From positions 67,734,118-67,798,117 of the forward strand of contig CM049317.1 in the NCBI GenBank assembly GCA_026874595.1: DNA of 64,000 nt, written 5' to 3'. Source of the DNA: Sipunculus nudus. Its lineage: Eukaryota > Annelida > Sipuncula > Golfingiida > Sipunculidae. Both the position numbers and the translations under genes were made by a program. This document shows, piece by piece, positions 10,545-22,431 of this stretch (positions are counted from its first letter, which is position 1; each line of letters begins with the position of its first letter). Under the pieces are notes generated by a model. It did not search any database. It worked only from the letters and a program-made list of their open reading frames with translations, and was not told where the DNA came from.

Positions 10545-10546
<2 letters not shown>
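10386..10546. mobile_element. pogo/Tigger-type MITE (about 160 bp)
   Basis: The left end AGTGAAACCTCGTTGT and the reverse complement of the right end CAGTGAAACCTCGTTGT match over at least 16 bases, extending weakly inward (ATCGAA/GTCGAA). CAGTG(G/A)AACC is the usual terminal signature of pogo/Tigger elements, which insert at TA. The element lies inside a TA tract and has no coding capacity, so it would need a transposase from elsewhere, for example a relative of the element at 49852. Confidence 0.75.

Positions 10547-10548
<2 letters not shown>

Positions 10549-10597
<49 letters not shown>
10549..10597. repeat. (TA)n microsatellite right of MITE
   Basis: Continuation of the TA tract on the other side of the MITE, followed by a short GT run. 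Confidence 0.85.
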
Positions 10598-10599
<2 letters not shown>

Positions 10600-10600
<1 letters not shown>

Positions 10601-10787
10601 TGTGTGTGTTAACTTTTATATCTCAATCATAGAAATATCTGCATAAACAAAGTCCTATTTTATGTTACAGATAGTGAAGCAAAACTACAACCACTAACTA
10701 AACCTAGAAAAAAATATAGATATAATATTATATTTATTTACTCACTTCGTTATTTTACTCCCCATTTTGTATTAGCGAATATTTCCG

Positions 10788-10839
<52 letters not shown>

Positions 10840-11200
10840 AATTACCCCCATTTTGACGTTTAACCAACCACACTATATTAATCAAGCAGGCCTGTTTAAC
10901 CTCTAATAAAACATCAACTAAAACAACATAATTATAAAACCACAGTGTTTACAGCATATTGTTTCCTCCATATTTTGCCATTGTGTGTGGGAAAGAAAAT
11001 GAATTGCCTAATTTGAACATTTGAATTCTGTTTATAGTATGTTTGTGTATGTTTTGCCACCTATTAACAATAGACGAATCTTGCCATTTATGATAAACAA
11101 ATTGGGAATAATTATCCTTTCCAGGAAACAGGCCACTTATCATAGAAAAGTTTTGATAACAAAATTTATAATGTGCTTTTCACGAGTTTGGCTGCAGTTG
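10600..11200. repeat. Dispersed repeat shared with 28650-29070, 29640-29870 and 37650-37870
   Basis: The sequence around a TA tract (10792-10832), TTTGACGTTTAACCAACCAC and then AAAATGAATTGCC recurs three more times with divergence. It looks like a unit that travels with the 3' flank of each receptor copy. No protein-coding frame is convincing. Confidence 0.5.
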
Positions 11201-14155
11201 TAGTCAGATATCATATACACAATAACAAAACCATAACATAACTACATGTCATATACATTACAACGTGATTAATATTGTCGACAACACAAATATACATTTT
11301 TAGCAGTAAATGCGCAGTTTACAAGGAAAATACCAGTAACTGTATAATGTAAACGGACGCTACATTATAAATGTGTTCTTGTAGTTAAGGGCTTTCGTAT
11401 TGTTATTGCCTTTGGCAGTGATCAGGCTAAAGCCAATGAGTTTTGTAATATTGTATGGAATGAATTTACAAAGCTTACATGGTTACATTGCAGAAAAAAG
11501 GATAAACAATGATATCGGTAAGGAAGGAAGCTCCTTTTTTTTTTGGCTGTCTAAGAACAATGAATTTCACTATAAACTCTTCATTATGAGATAAGCTTTA
11601 ATGAAAAAGCATCTTAATATATTTTGCCTATTAAAATTTTCTGACAAGCTTTAAACCTCATAAACATATTTTCTCAAGATTTATGCCTTGTGTAAAACAT
11701 GTGTATAATGGTTTCATTCATGTCCTTTAGATAAACTTGGGACATTTAAAACTATATTGGTTTTATAAAGATGTTTGAGGGATGTTTGATTCAAAACGTG
11801 TTTGAACAAAGTGGAGACAAAATCACTTAGTGCTGTAAATAACCCTTAAATATGAAAAAGGCAATAGAGTAAAGATTCTGATTACATTTATCCCAATTTA
11901 AAAGTTAATACAAAGGTGAGTACAAAGTGAAAATTACTCTATTTTTTTATTTTTGACTGTCCCTATACTGGGAGATATATCAAGATTAGATCTGTGGTAT
12001 ATGTGAGACAATGGGCAGTATATACAAGTTCGTTTATGAAGATGTTAATAATATTCTGAGGGAAATGCGAGATAGTCATTCGACCTGAAGAACACACTTT
12101 TATCTGTTGATCATGGTTATATAATAAATATCAATTTAAATTTTTTTTTAATCTAATACCAAGTGAGAATTCAAACGAAGTATTACATATTACTTTAATG
12201 TTTAAATGTGGATATGATAAAAAAATGTATGTCTCTTTATGTAATGGTCCTGATATGGCGAATCTCAGCAAAATATGTGGAACCTTCCTCTTACCATTTT
12301 CTGCTAAATTATAACAACAAGATTTTTTTAAAGGATGCTTCTAATAATAATCAGAAAGTGGCGCAAACAAATAATTGTATTGTATTGTATTACATATAGC
12401 TTGTGGTTTCAAAGTAACCCATATACCCTGATACTGTTGTAGATTAAAGAGTGATCTGTTGCTGTCTATGAGATGGCCTAATAACTTTTATTTACGACTA
12501 TGTTATGTTGTTTTGAATAATATGGTCTAACTGATAACCACCACCATTACCCTCATTGACTAATAAAAAATAATGAAATGATATAACAGGAAGCAAATGA
12601 AGTTTCGCTAAATAATAACACATGGTAAAGCATAAGATTATCTCTAGCAGCTAATTAGTACTGCTTTTTATTTATTTTTTTTTCGCCTGGATGACTTCAT
12701 ACACAAACCTCATATAAATCATGAAACCTTTCAAGTGCTTATACATGCTAATTTTGCACACTATTTCCATGGTACTTACGTCCGCAGAAAAAAATGTGGA
12801 TTCCTTTCAATATCAATATTAATAATTACAAGAGTGAGCCCATTTGGTTCAAGAAATTCAAGAAGGTAGTAAGGATTTCAATGGTATTTCAAAGAATGTA
12901 TTTGTTATACTGTTATTGCCGTGTATATAGATGACACAGTAAGCTTCGGCCAGGGTTAATTCCCCCTGGAAATGCATTATGCAATAACGCAATCTAGGCG
13001 CGATTAACTGGTCTAATGCCGGATAAAAAATACACAACAATTAATGTTGCAATCTCGTCAAGAACCTGTAATGTCTGACCAATCGTGCTTTTCTGTCGTA
13101 AATCTAGGCAAAACTTTTTTCTTTTAAATTCCGCCTATAGTATTGCAGTTAGGGTTGCATAAACAAATGCATTTCTCTGCTGGGAGATACAGTGATAGAA
13201 ATAAATCTTCCATCCAATGTCGTGGCGGTTTTTAAATCAATATACTAGATGTGTTTAATGTGTACATAAAGCTGATAGGGGATAATTTGTTGTATCTTTA
13301 ATAAATTAGACATCTGATAAAGGTTTATATGATGGAATGTAGTACCAGTCACCAGAAAGAAGATAGGTAAGTTTTGATACATAACACGAAATATCCAGAA
13401 ACGGTATTATGACACTTTGTTTTAAACTGTACTCAGCCTTACAGACTTGTCAACACAACTGCAAATTAGGACGTATAATAAAGGTGAAAATGAATATTTC
13501 TTATTTTGTTGTAACAGAATATTAGGGATAATTATAGAACAAACCAATGCAGATACTATTTGTAATACACAGGTATAAAAGTTATGGTAATCATTCTTAA
13601 ATACAATCACAATACGTGTTTCGTGGAAACTCCTGATTATATTCGGTCACGAGTTTACAAAGCACATTGTTTTAATGTTATTACTGCGTTCGTTAACAAT
13701 GTTACTGTGCGTTTTTTTTTAATCTACGGCTTAACATAACCTTTTGCCATACGTTATTATGCAATATGTAGAATATGTACAGATACGGATTAGCAAATAT
13801 TCTCTACCAGTTATATTCTATATGTATGTGTAAATAACTATGATCTATGTTAAAGTATATTCATAAGCCACATATTTAGGTTGAAATATGTCAAAGCTCC
13901 TGCCAAAACTTAGAGAGCCGGGCCTTTAAAAACATTCCGAACACCAGCAACAACAAAATAAAGGTCACAATGTTCATTTTAAAATGACGTGCATGTTAAA
14001 ATCCAATACTCGCGATTAAGATTGTTTAATAAAAAATCCACGTTCAAAATCTTGTCTGTTTCCTATTACGAAAACAATGAATACAATGACAAGTTACTGA
14101 AGCCTTTATCTTGGTGTCGATGTCAATTTTTGAACCACCCCGTTCTGAATCTGAA
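11201..14155. other. Gene-poor AT-rich interval
   Basis: I see no conserved domain, exon relic or clear transposon here. Open frames are under 75 codons, with compositions typical of AT-rich noncoding DNA. Confidence 0.5.
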
Positions 14156-14566
14156 TTTTTTTTTTTTTTTTTTATCTTTTTGGGTTGGAGGTAACCGCCT
14201 CCGTTATTAATGCTAGCTTAACTTGGGAGATATGTACATCTGCAGAATTCCATTCTGGTCACGTATTTTGTGACAGAGCCAAAGCACTTGCTTTCTCTCA
14301 GTTTATATCCTGGTCATAACCAGTACCGGTAACTACTGCACCAGCAGGACCATTGCTGGGTCATACCACCGAGATACCCCCGTAAGGCCCACTCGGTTGT
14401 GACTTATAACACGGCTGTCAGGCACATCCTCCCATTAAGCGTATAAAGTGCTCACCTAAGGTGGGGGCCGAAAATGAAAAAAAAAATTGACCGCCTCGAC
14501 TGAGATTCGAACTCACGATCTCTCGGCTTTGAGTCCTCCGCTCTACCCATGAGCCACAGAAGCCGG
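14156..14566 (-). mobile_element. tRNA-derived SINE with A-rich tail
   Basis: On the minus strand the 5' end near 14566 reads like a tRNA: box A TGGCTCATGGGTAGAGC and box B GTTCGAATCTC, about 40 bases apart. The tRNA-like part ends near 14490, an unrelated body of about 300 bp follows, and the element closes in about 18 A (the T-run at 14156-14173). The cloverleaf is imperfect in the anticodon stem, so a tRNA-derived SINE is more likely than a tRNA gene. Target duplications were not identified. Confidence 0.7.
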
Positions 14567-14776
14567 TTATGTTCAAGCTTTAGAGGATTTGTCGTTGTGT
14601 TATATAAGGTTTGTTTGTCTGCGGGAAAATGTACACTCGAGAGTGTTTTTATGGTTTATCAGGTGTGTGGAGGCATGCGCGCTATGTACTTAATTTAATT
14701 GATCAGTTCATTTCAACAAAACATATTGAACGTCAGCAAATTTGCTACACGTGTTTGTACACTTATGTTATCACAG

Positions 14777-15281
14777 TGAAACATGAGCAAATCGGAATTC
14801 AAGCCTTATAGAACTGTGCAGTTGTCAAACAGGACAAGATTAAAGTGGTTAACTGCCACCAAGAGTAGGGATACATCTGTTTTAAATATGGTAGGCATAA
14901 ACCTCAGTCTATTACTTGTCTGCCGATAACCCTATCAAACCAACCTCTAATGTCATATTCACTCAGTAGGTATAGTTAATCATTTGAACGTAATATAATT
15001 CATGAAAATATGTACTAGTAGAGGATACCGTAGTCAAAGCTGTATTTCTTGTACCAATTTGTGATCCAACACTATAAGAGATATAAGAAATTATGGTGGT
15101 CATATTGTCAATATGTTTGAAAAAAAAGACATAGTGGATATTTACAGAATGGTGTCCTCCCTGGAACTGCCGGTTTCTTGAAGACGGATGCATTATGATA
15201 CATTACGGCTTCGTCACCTGGTTTAACGGCATAATGTAAGAAAAGTGGTTCTGATTTGTGGACTGCTGGACAGAAGAAGTT

Positions 15282-15338
<57 letters not shown>

Positions 15339-15374
15339 AATATTCATGTTCCATGTCTCTATACGAGGAGAAAG

Positions 15375-15409
<35 letters not shown>

Positions 15410-15640
15410 GATATATATATATATATTTGTATATATAGGTATACATATTGTGTAGGTATATTTTCCATTAATTATATAATCATATATATCATTTTACAGA
15501 AGAACCAAATTTAGTGCTGTTTTCCTCTCGAACTCGAAATGAATGACAACTGCTCCCATTTAAGACGTTCCGGTGACGGCATTTTATCTGGAACCAGACA
15601 AGCGGTGGTTTGAAGTCATTTGTACTGAAAACTTTACCCT
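14777..15640 (+). pseudogene. Copy 2: CTLD receptor pseudogene (relative of copy 4)
   Basis: Three exon relics are seen. CTLD1 second half (14777-14890) has two in-frame TAGs but keeps its acceptor and GTAGGC donor. CTLD2 first half (15148-15286) begins [14 protein letters not shown], is frameshifted after FVTWFNG, and is cut off by a (TA)n expansion. CTLD2 second half (15500 to about 15640) retains [12 protein letters not shown] and the WNQTS strand, with a frameshift and stops. The sequences are closer to copy 4 (33153-34386) than to copies 1 and 3. No signal, TM or tail exon was found. Confidence 0.75.
15286..15440. repeat. (TA)n and (CT)n microsatellites interrupting CTLD2 of copy 2
   Basis: A long TA tract, a CT run (15376-15391) and a second TA tract replace the last part of the CTLD2 exon. 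In copy 4 a large TA array lies about 110 bp after the same exon, so expansion of an intronic array into the exon is plausible. Confidence 0.8.
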
Positions 15641-18496
15641 CTCTGTAAATAATAATTTCAGTCACAAATAAAGAAGATATTCCTATAAGCTATTTGTGGT
15701 GTATTTGAATACAATAATTGAAAGCATTCGAGTTTCATATTCCTGTTGCGTATTGATGATAAACATAACATAACAATTACTAATCAGTTTAAATGAACAT
15801 GAATTGACTTTTGTTATTGAATTTATCAAACCATACATATCATCGACCTTTATAAGTACAACAATTTCGAGGGAAGGATGTTGTATTTTTTATTATAACA
15901 AATCATCCAATATGGACTATTAAAGACAAATTTATTCCATATGGTTACATAATTACTTATTCTTATCAGGATGATTTGACAAGTAAGCCAATATAATATA
16001 TATATATACATATAAACAACAACCAATATAAATATGGACATTCAATGGTCATTTATCAATTTACACTTATCTTGGTCATTTTTCAGTCAAAGACTTAAAT
16101 AAGATCGGACTTCATTTTTTTAATATATCGAACTTAAAAAAAAAGACTTTTATTCCGGAATGATTTCAACAAAGAGAATAGTCGAAATATTTAATAAAAT
16201 TTTATTGACACTGATCACATAAATAATGCAACTTGATTGGCATCAGTCTTCTGCAGAAGTTTCCTGCCGGATTATATACGCCAGTAACCTCACAGGCATT
16301 GCACATTACAGGTAGACAATACATTGACCACAGCAACAGACATGGAACAAATCGCACTCCACTGGATGCTTAACCTACATTGCTCCACCACCAGAAATCC
16401 ACCAAGACCAGGACAATATCTCCTCTTATCTGTCCAAGGTCGCCACCGGGTCTACCAGGAGTAGGCAAGTTCACACACTGTCTGGTAAAGGTATGTTGTT
16501 AATTGGCAAATACATGTCAAATGTTTTAGTTTTGCAATGTTGGCAATGGTATGTAGTCAGCTGGTTTTCCCGTGCTACCATTTCACGACCCTCCAGTCCT
16601 GCCATGGAAAAGTCAAGCTTCACACACATATTTCTCCGGAGAGAGTTTCTTGGCAACTGAAGCTCACAAGCTGTCTAGTTTGCCTCTAGAAAAACCACTA
16701 AAACCCACAAAACCTGAATACAGTAAATTAGTTAAGTCCATGTTTAACTCACAATAATAGCCACAATAGGCGATAAGAGGTTATTGCTCTACATTTCCCA
16801 TGACCAGTACCCATCCATTTACTGGTGTTGAAAGAGCGCACCCTTGTGGTAAAAATGTTAACTAGGAGTCTCAGCACACACGGCTCTCTGAACCACCAAC
16901 CTTCCGGCGACAAGCCCACGCTTAACATACGAAAGTTATGATTAGTTTATTAAATACTTGCCTGTGGGACGTGGCCTTATTTGACATTAAAGTAAATGTC
17001 AATACCACTTTTTCTAATGGAACACGTGAGTGTATATTATAAAAAATATTAAATCAAATGCATACACGGAGCAAGAGAGATAATACTTCCACTTTGCATG
17101 GTGAACATAATACACCAGAGTGGTATGACCTACAACAAAACCACTTGTGAATTGCATGGAGTACATTTATGATTCGTTTGGATGTTTATACTTTACAAAT
17201 GCAGGAAGTTTTTTTCCTTAGGCTATAGTTTATAAAATGTTAGTTTAATTGGCAAGAACCAATGTGCATATTAAGTTTGAACATCCAACGTCATAGGTAT
17301 AACACTGATACACATACTCTGTCATTTTCAACAAAAGACCTAAACATTCGCTCTTTCAAGATATGAGCATCAAATTTGGTAACAATTAATATAACAGTGA
17401 AACTAAAAGGACCACTTAAGCAGACGTTCATCTTAAAGGGGTCGCCTTTAGCTGAATTCTACGTAACATTTAGAACAAGTTTAATATACTCTCTTTCTTT
17501 TTGATCAGATTTAACAAACGCACAGTTCAGTATATCTCATTTCTAAAGACGTTACAAGATTTCCATTAAACTATGCATGAAAGTATTGACTCAAGCGGAC
17601 ATGATGAACATCTGTTATTTTTCTCATGGTATGCCAGATAACAGCTGACAACGTGAGGACATTAGGGTTATTATTCGGTAATCAGGCAATGGCAAACTGG
17701 GGTAAACAAGTGCACACACAAGGTATAGGAATACAGAAAATGCAATAACATTAATATATCTGAGATGATTGTGATGAAATGATTGAACCAATGGGATAAG
17801 TAGTGTGGATATTGCAGACCCTTTCATTTTTTTTTATTATTTACATCTTGGCTGCATGTCAGACAATTTGCTCACATACTGAGTGCTAATTTCAAACACA
17901 AGTTCACTGCAGCTGCAAGCACAGGTCGTCAGCAATTTAAACACTCGGTCAATAATTCGAAGAAGGTTTGCCCGGTTTCGTCCAAACTTTGTAAAAGGGA
18001 GCCTGTATATGAAGCTTGTTGATTAAGTAGTATGATCCGGTGCATAATATATGTCCATGAACGTGCAAGTGTCTTACTTCGTGCACAAAATCATGTTTTT
18101 CAATCATATTTTACACATGACAGGCCACTGTGACCAATCTGGGTCCTCCGTGGATATTCCTGAATTTCAATGAATGGAAGGCTAGGGGACTGTATGGACA
18201 ATCGAAGGAGATTGTGCCATATCTAAAGATAAGATTAATTTCAGTTAGTATAAATGATATAACTCAAGGTTCAATATCCAATGCTTTATTTAAGAAGGTT
18301 CTATGGTTAATCTTAATTTATATAGTTACTACTCAAAAGACTTCATGTTAATCGACTCGTTTCTGAATGAGGATATTGCTATGTGTTATACTACTTTAAA
18401 ATAGCAAATACACACCCGACATGTTGAAAAACTAAAGGTTCAAACTAAACGAGGCATTGTCAAAGACTGGATAGATATGCTTGATACTTAACAGTT

Positions 18497-18823
18497 ATAC
18501 TGTGCGCCCTTATGTTGTGTTCAAGCATACCCAGAATGTGGTGAACAGTTATTATTAAAGACTTTTGTTTTTCAATTTCTCTGTGTTATGCTTATATCCA
18601 GGGTTGTAATTACTACTGTTTGTCCGTAATATCCAGGCACCAAAATGAACACCGATCAAGTCCGATACCTTGATAATCAAGCGGCGTATAAAAATGACGT
18701 GAGGTCCCGGATAATGATCTTAGAATATGGGTCACGACTCGACGAATCAATGCTTGTATCTTCAAATTGGGTCCATTGGCATTTCTCTCTGCGCAACGCT
18801 TCTCTGATTCATTGTCAAAGTAT
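18497..18823 (+). pseudogene. Partial receptor copy: decayed signal exon and open spacer exon
   Basis: Bases 18497-18550 align with the signal exon of copy 1 but lack a usable leader. The spacer exon (18637-18823) starts after ATATCCAG in phase 1, is open (QAAYKNDVRSR...), and can end at a GTATAT donor in phase 1. No CTLD exons follow before the next signal exon at 19592, so this is a fragment. The duplicate at 58629 has a one-base insertion and a TGG to TGA change. Confidence 0.5.
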
Positions 18824-19260
18824 ATATCGGTGTTAGAACTGATCATTAGCTGTCAAGGTGATTAACATATCTGTCATGTGACATATAACTAGCACAAGGC
18901 TATTCTTTACCAGAAATACTTCAATTGCTTTGATACAAATTAGCATCTCATATATTTTGGCTTAATAGCTCATTAATGCTATCTATAAAATTGGACACAA
19001 CAAAAAACAACAGGAAACCACAAACAAAAGGCAACTAAATAAAGATATTTTTGTGAACACAAGATGTATTAAAACGGGAAACCTGCGGCCTTCTGATTGC
19101 AGCAATACAAATAAATTCAATTATTGAAATCCATGCTACTGAACTGAATAATATCCCGGGCTCTGATATTAAAATCATTAGGTTGCGAGTCTATAAATAT
19201 CTACAGAACTGCGAGGCTCTATAACATTATAAACAAATGCTGGTAGCATGCAGAAGCTGT

Positions 19261-19320
19261 ACTCTATACGATATTGAAAAGGATGCAGGGATAACTAAGT
19301 TGAATTCCGATGATCAAAAC
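19261..19320 (+). promoter_or_regulatory. Conserved 5' block of the receptor family (copy 3)
   Basis: GGGATAACTAAGTTGAATTC lies about 300 bp before the signal exon, followed by a pyrimidine-rich tract ending in CTCAG at 19398. See copy 1 for the family comparison. Confidence 0.4.
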
Positions 19321-19591
19321 CATTGTATATATTAAGGTTATACGTCGAATAATTATAGCATAAATAAATATAAATCAGGTCATTTGTCTTCTCCTCAGTG
19401 TATAAGCTTTGTAAACAAATACAAAACCGTGAAAAACCATAACCGTTTATTGCGTAAGAGCCGCGATCTTATTATGATATTGTTATACATTATCTGTATA
19501 CCCAAATAAACACAATACAGAATAGGCAAAAAAAAGCTTGATTTTTATTAGGTTATATACTTTTCATTAAGAACCTTTATACACTCACTTT

Positions 19592-19706
19592 ATGTCAAAA
19601 GGAGGCTATTCCACTCATAAAATGGGTAGGTCTACTTCAAACTCCACAGTTAAAAGGTGTGCAATTATGGTGTTGTTTTCAACCATACCCATGCTATTGG
19701 GTAAAA
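19592..19706 (+). CDS. Copy 3 exon 1: signal peptide
   Basis: From ATG 19592, 38 codons plus one base precede a consensus GTAAGT donor. A hydrophilic start (with alternative Met 11 at ATG 19622) leads into a hydrophobic core CAIMVLFSTIPMLLG. The exon is repeated almost unchanged at 59582-59696. Whether translation begins at 19592 or 19622 cannot be settled here. Confidence 0.6.
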
Positions 19707-21136
19707 GTAAGTATTGAAGACTTCATTTTTTTATTTTCCACCTATCAGCTATCCAATGACGTAGTAACCACTGCCTGACCTTACTGAGAATGCATTCCAA
19801 AAGAGGCTAATAAAAGTCTAATATCTTGATGACCAGGCGGCGTCTAAATATAACGTGGGATCCTGGTGAAAGTCACAGAATCTTGGCCAAGACCTTGAGA
19901 AGCATCGTCCGTATCTTCCAGTCGAGTCGATTTCGATCCCCTCTGAGTAACCCTTTTGTTCCTTTTAAGATATAAGAAGCTTCAATTAAACGTTATTCTC
20001 AGACGCCTTGATAATGAGTCAGAGAACATTGCGCCTGAATTTTCTCCCTGAATTTATGGGGTAAACCATACTTACAACAGGATGTGATCATGAATAATCC
20101 AACATTATGTATATATTGGTTAATTATATATATTATGATTATACATATACATATATATTAATTATTATAAAGATTGTAATTTTCAAATGACAAAATCAGT
20201 CTGAAGCTAAAGCTTATTGTGAATATAATGTGATGACCCTGCTTGTCGAACTCGATAATGAAGCATATCAAAGTAAGTTCATGCATAGGTTCACATATGT
20301 GGTTTATGACATACGTTACCGTATAATCACAATGATTCCTAAATAAGACAGGGTTCATTTACATGACACGTATGTTCACATTAAATATTTAACTGTTAGA
20401 ATTAAAAAAACTCTGATAGAGGTTCAAAACGCTTTAAAAAATAACACGTAGTACAACAATGGAAATAGGTTTTAAGTAAATTCTCTAGAAAGTATCTCAG
20501 CCTCCGTAATTTAGGAAGTATAGTAGATATTCAGATAATAACAAAACTGAGGTCAGCAGGTACACACTCGTGTAATAATACAGAAAATAAAAATGTCTCT
20601 GCCATATTTGATTAAGATAGGCGAAGTTACCTAAATACATAATTCTTGGAGCCTTTTATGACAGACCGGCTTTGAATTTATTGCACATACACTCATCAAA
20701 TAGAACCGATAGCATTAATACTTTAATACATTAATACATTATACTGGTTGCACAGTCCTGCCAGAAAAAGTACAGGCCCGTACATTTTTTTGTGTAAAAG
20801 TTAAAAAAAAATGAAAGTTTAAAATATTATAAATCATGTATGATCTATCTATTACGTTAACTGCCCGGGTACTTATTTTTTTTTTTGTTTTTGTTTTGAA
20901 AAACCCGGTCACTTTTGTTTGATTTTCAGTGCCCGTTAACAGCTTGATCATAATAAAAAAAATTTAACAGACAAAGACTTTTTGCAGCTGACGGGTCAAT
21001 ATCTTATATATATATATATATATATATAGCTGCTAATGGTATATATATATGACAATAGACTAAAAAAAATGAAAAATAAGCTTTTAATATCCATGATAAT
21101 ATTACAAATATTAGTATGGTCTTAAATTACACACAA

Positions 21137-21178
<42 letters not shown>

Positions 21179-22379
21179 GTGTTACAAGAATGATTTCGTT
21201 GAGGAGACAGATGTTTATGTAAATTAACGCGTCACCTTGATAAGATTGGTCAGTTGACAGCATGAATGTCGGAATAACTTTCATTTAATGCGAAGAACTT
21301 CCGCTCTATTTGAAATCAAATGAGATCCATTTCCAATCGCTAAATAATTTTTGTGGCATAAGTTGAAGATATTATTTCCAAGAGAATCTGGCAAAATTTG
21401 CAACGACCTGGATATTTTATGGGCCATCTCGTTGGGCCAACTCCCCACTAAATCTGCAGCCCCCAGCCAGCTAACAGAGGTTTATAAAGACCTCTGTTCT
21501 ACCGAATCTGACTCGGTTACATACGGACGTTATTTGGGAACACAGACTCATTATATGAAGCACGGAATCTTTTAACAAATGGAAACGTCATTTTTGCCTG
21601 TAAAGGCATTCTAAAAAATAAATTCATGATTATGATGTAATCGATTGTTGCCTTTGGTAATCATTAATAGGAACATCCTGGGATCAACAACGCCATTTTG
21701 TTTTAATTTTATGTTACAGCTAATGGATTTCGAATCATAGTTTTCAAAAGTCGAAATCAACCTGAAGCTAAAGCTTATTGTGGATATCATAGGATGAATT
21801 TGCTTGGGGAAATCAATAGACAAGAGGAACAGGCAGTGATATCGGCCATGAAAGAAAGTTCTATTACAGAGTGTTGGATGTCGTTTGAACGGACGATATT
21901 TCATGATTGGACCCCAGTGCAGACTTTGACAGATAATGAAACCCTTAAAAGTGAGGTCAATCAACGATTCACATATATAACTTGTAACTTATGGTACCGT
22001 AAAATTACAATGATTACTCAATAAGTCAGGGATTCACATACATGACACGTATGTTTACATTTACATGATTTTTTAATTATCATAATAGTCTTATGTCTTT
22101 GCCCAACTATTTTATCATTCAGGTAGTTCAGCAGGGTAAAAAGTAAATATATGTGGTCCGTTCGCTACCGAAAAAAAATATTTTTAAAATGCCCTTTGAG
22201 TACATTCTACATGTATATGCCATCGTTCCAGTATTGAATAGGAAGGAAATTGTAAGTTCTATACCCAAGAACTGTGCAACTGTCACGAAGGATAAGATTC
22301 GAGCTGTCAACTGCTTGCAAAAGGTCAATGGTTATATCTGCTTTAAGACAGGTATACTGCATAAATACCGCATATTTTA

Positions 22380-22431
<52 letters not shown>

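Larger units (their letters stand above)
15921..20590. repeat. Segmental duplication, left copy (partner 55888-60585)
   Basis: About 4.7 kb match the right copy base for base over long runs, with small indels, for example a 52-bp stretch near 16195 missing at 56165. Homology stops abruptly after TAATAATACAGAAAA on both sides. It contains the fragments at 18497-18823 and the signal exon at 19592. Confidence 0.85.

Noticed and set aside
14490-14566. Possible functional tRNA gene on the minus strand
   Set aside because: A and B boxes are good but the anticodon and acceptor stems do not pair well, and an A-tailed body follows; tRNA-derived SINE fits better.
15245-15514. Open frames rich in YIYIYI, also at 15108-15446 (-), 33850-34110 (-), 43812-44196 (-) and 44109-44315
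   Set aside because: These are translations of TA/TATG microsatellites, not genes.
21351-21575. 74-codon frame before CTLD1 of copy 3
   Set aside because: The duplicate at 62372 does not keep the frame, so it is not treated as an exon.
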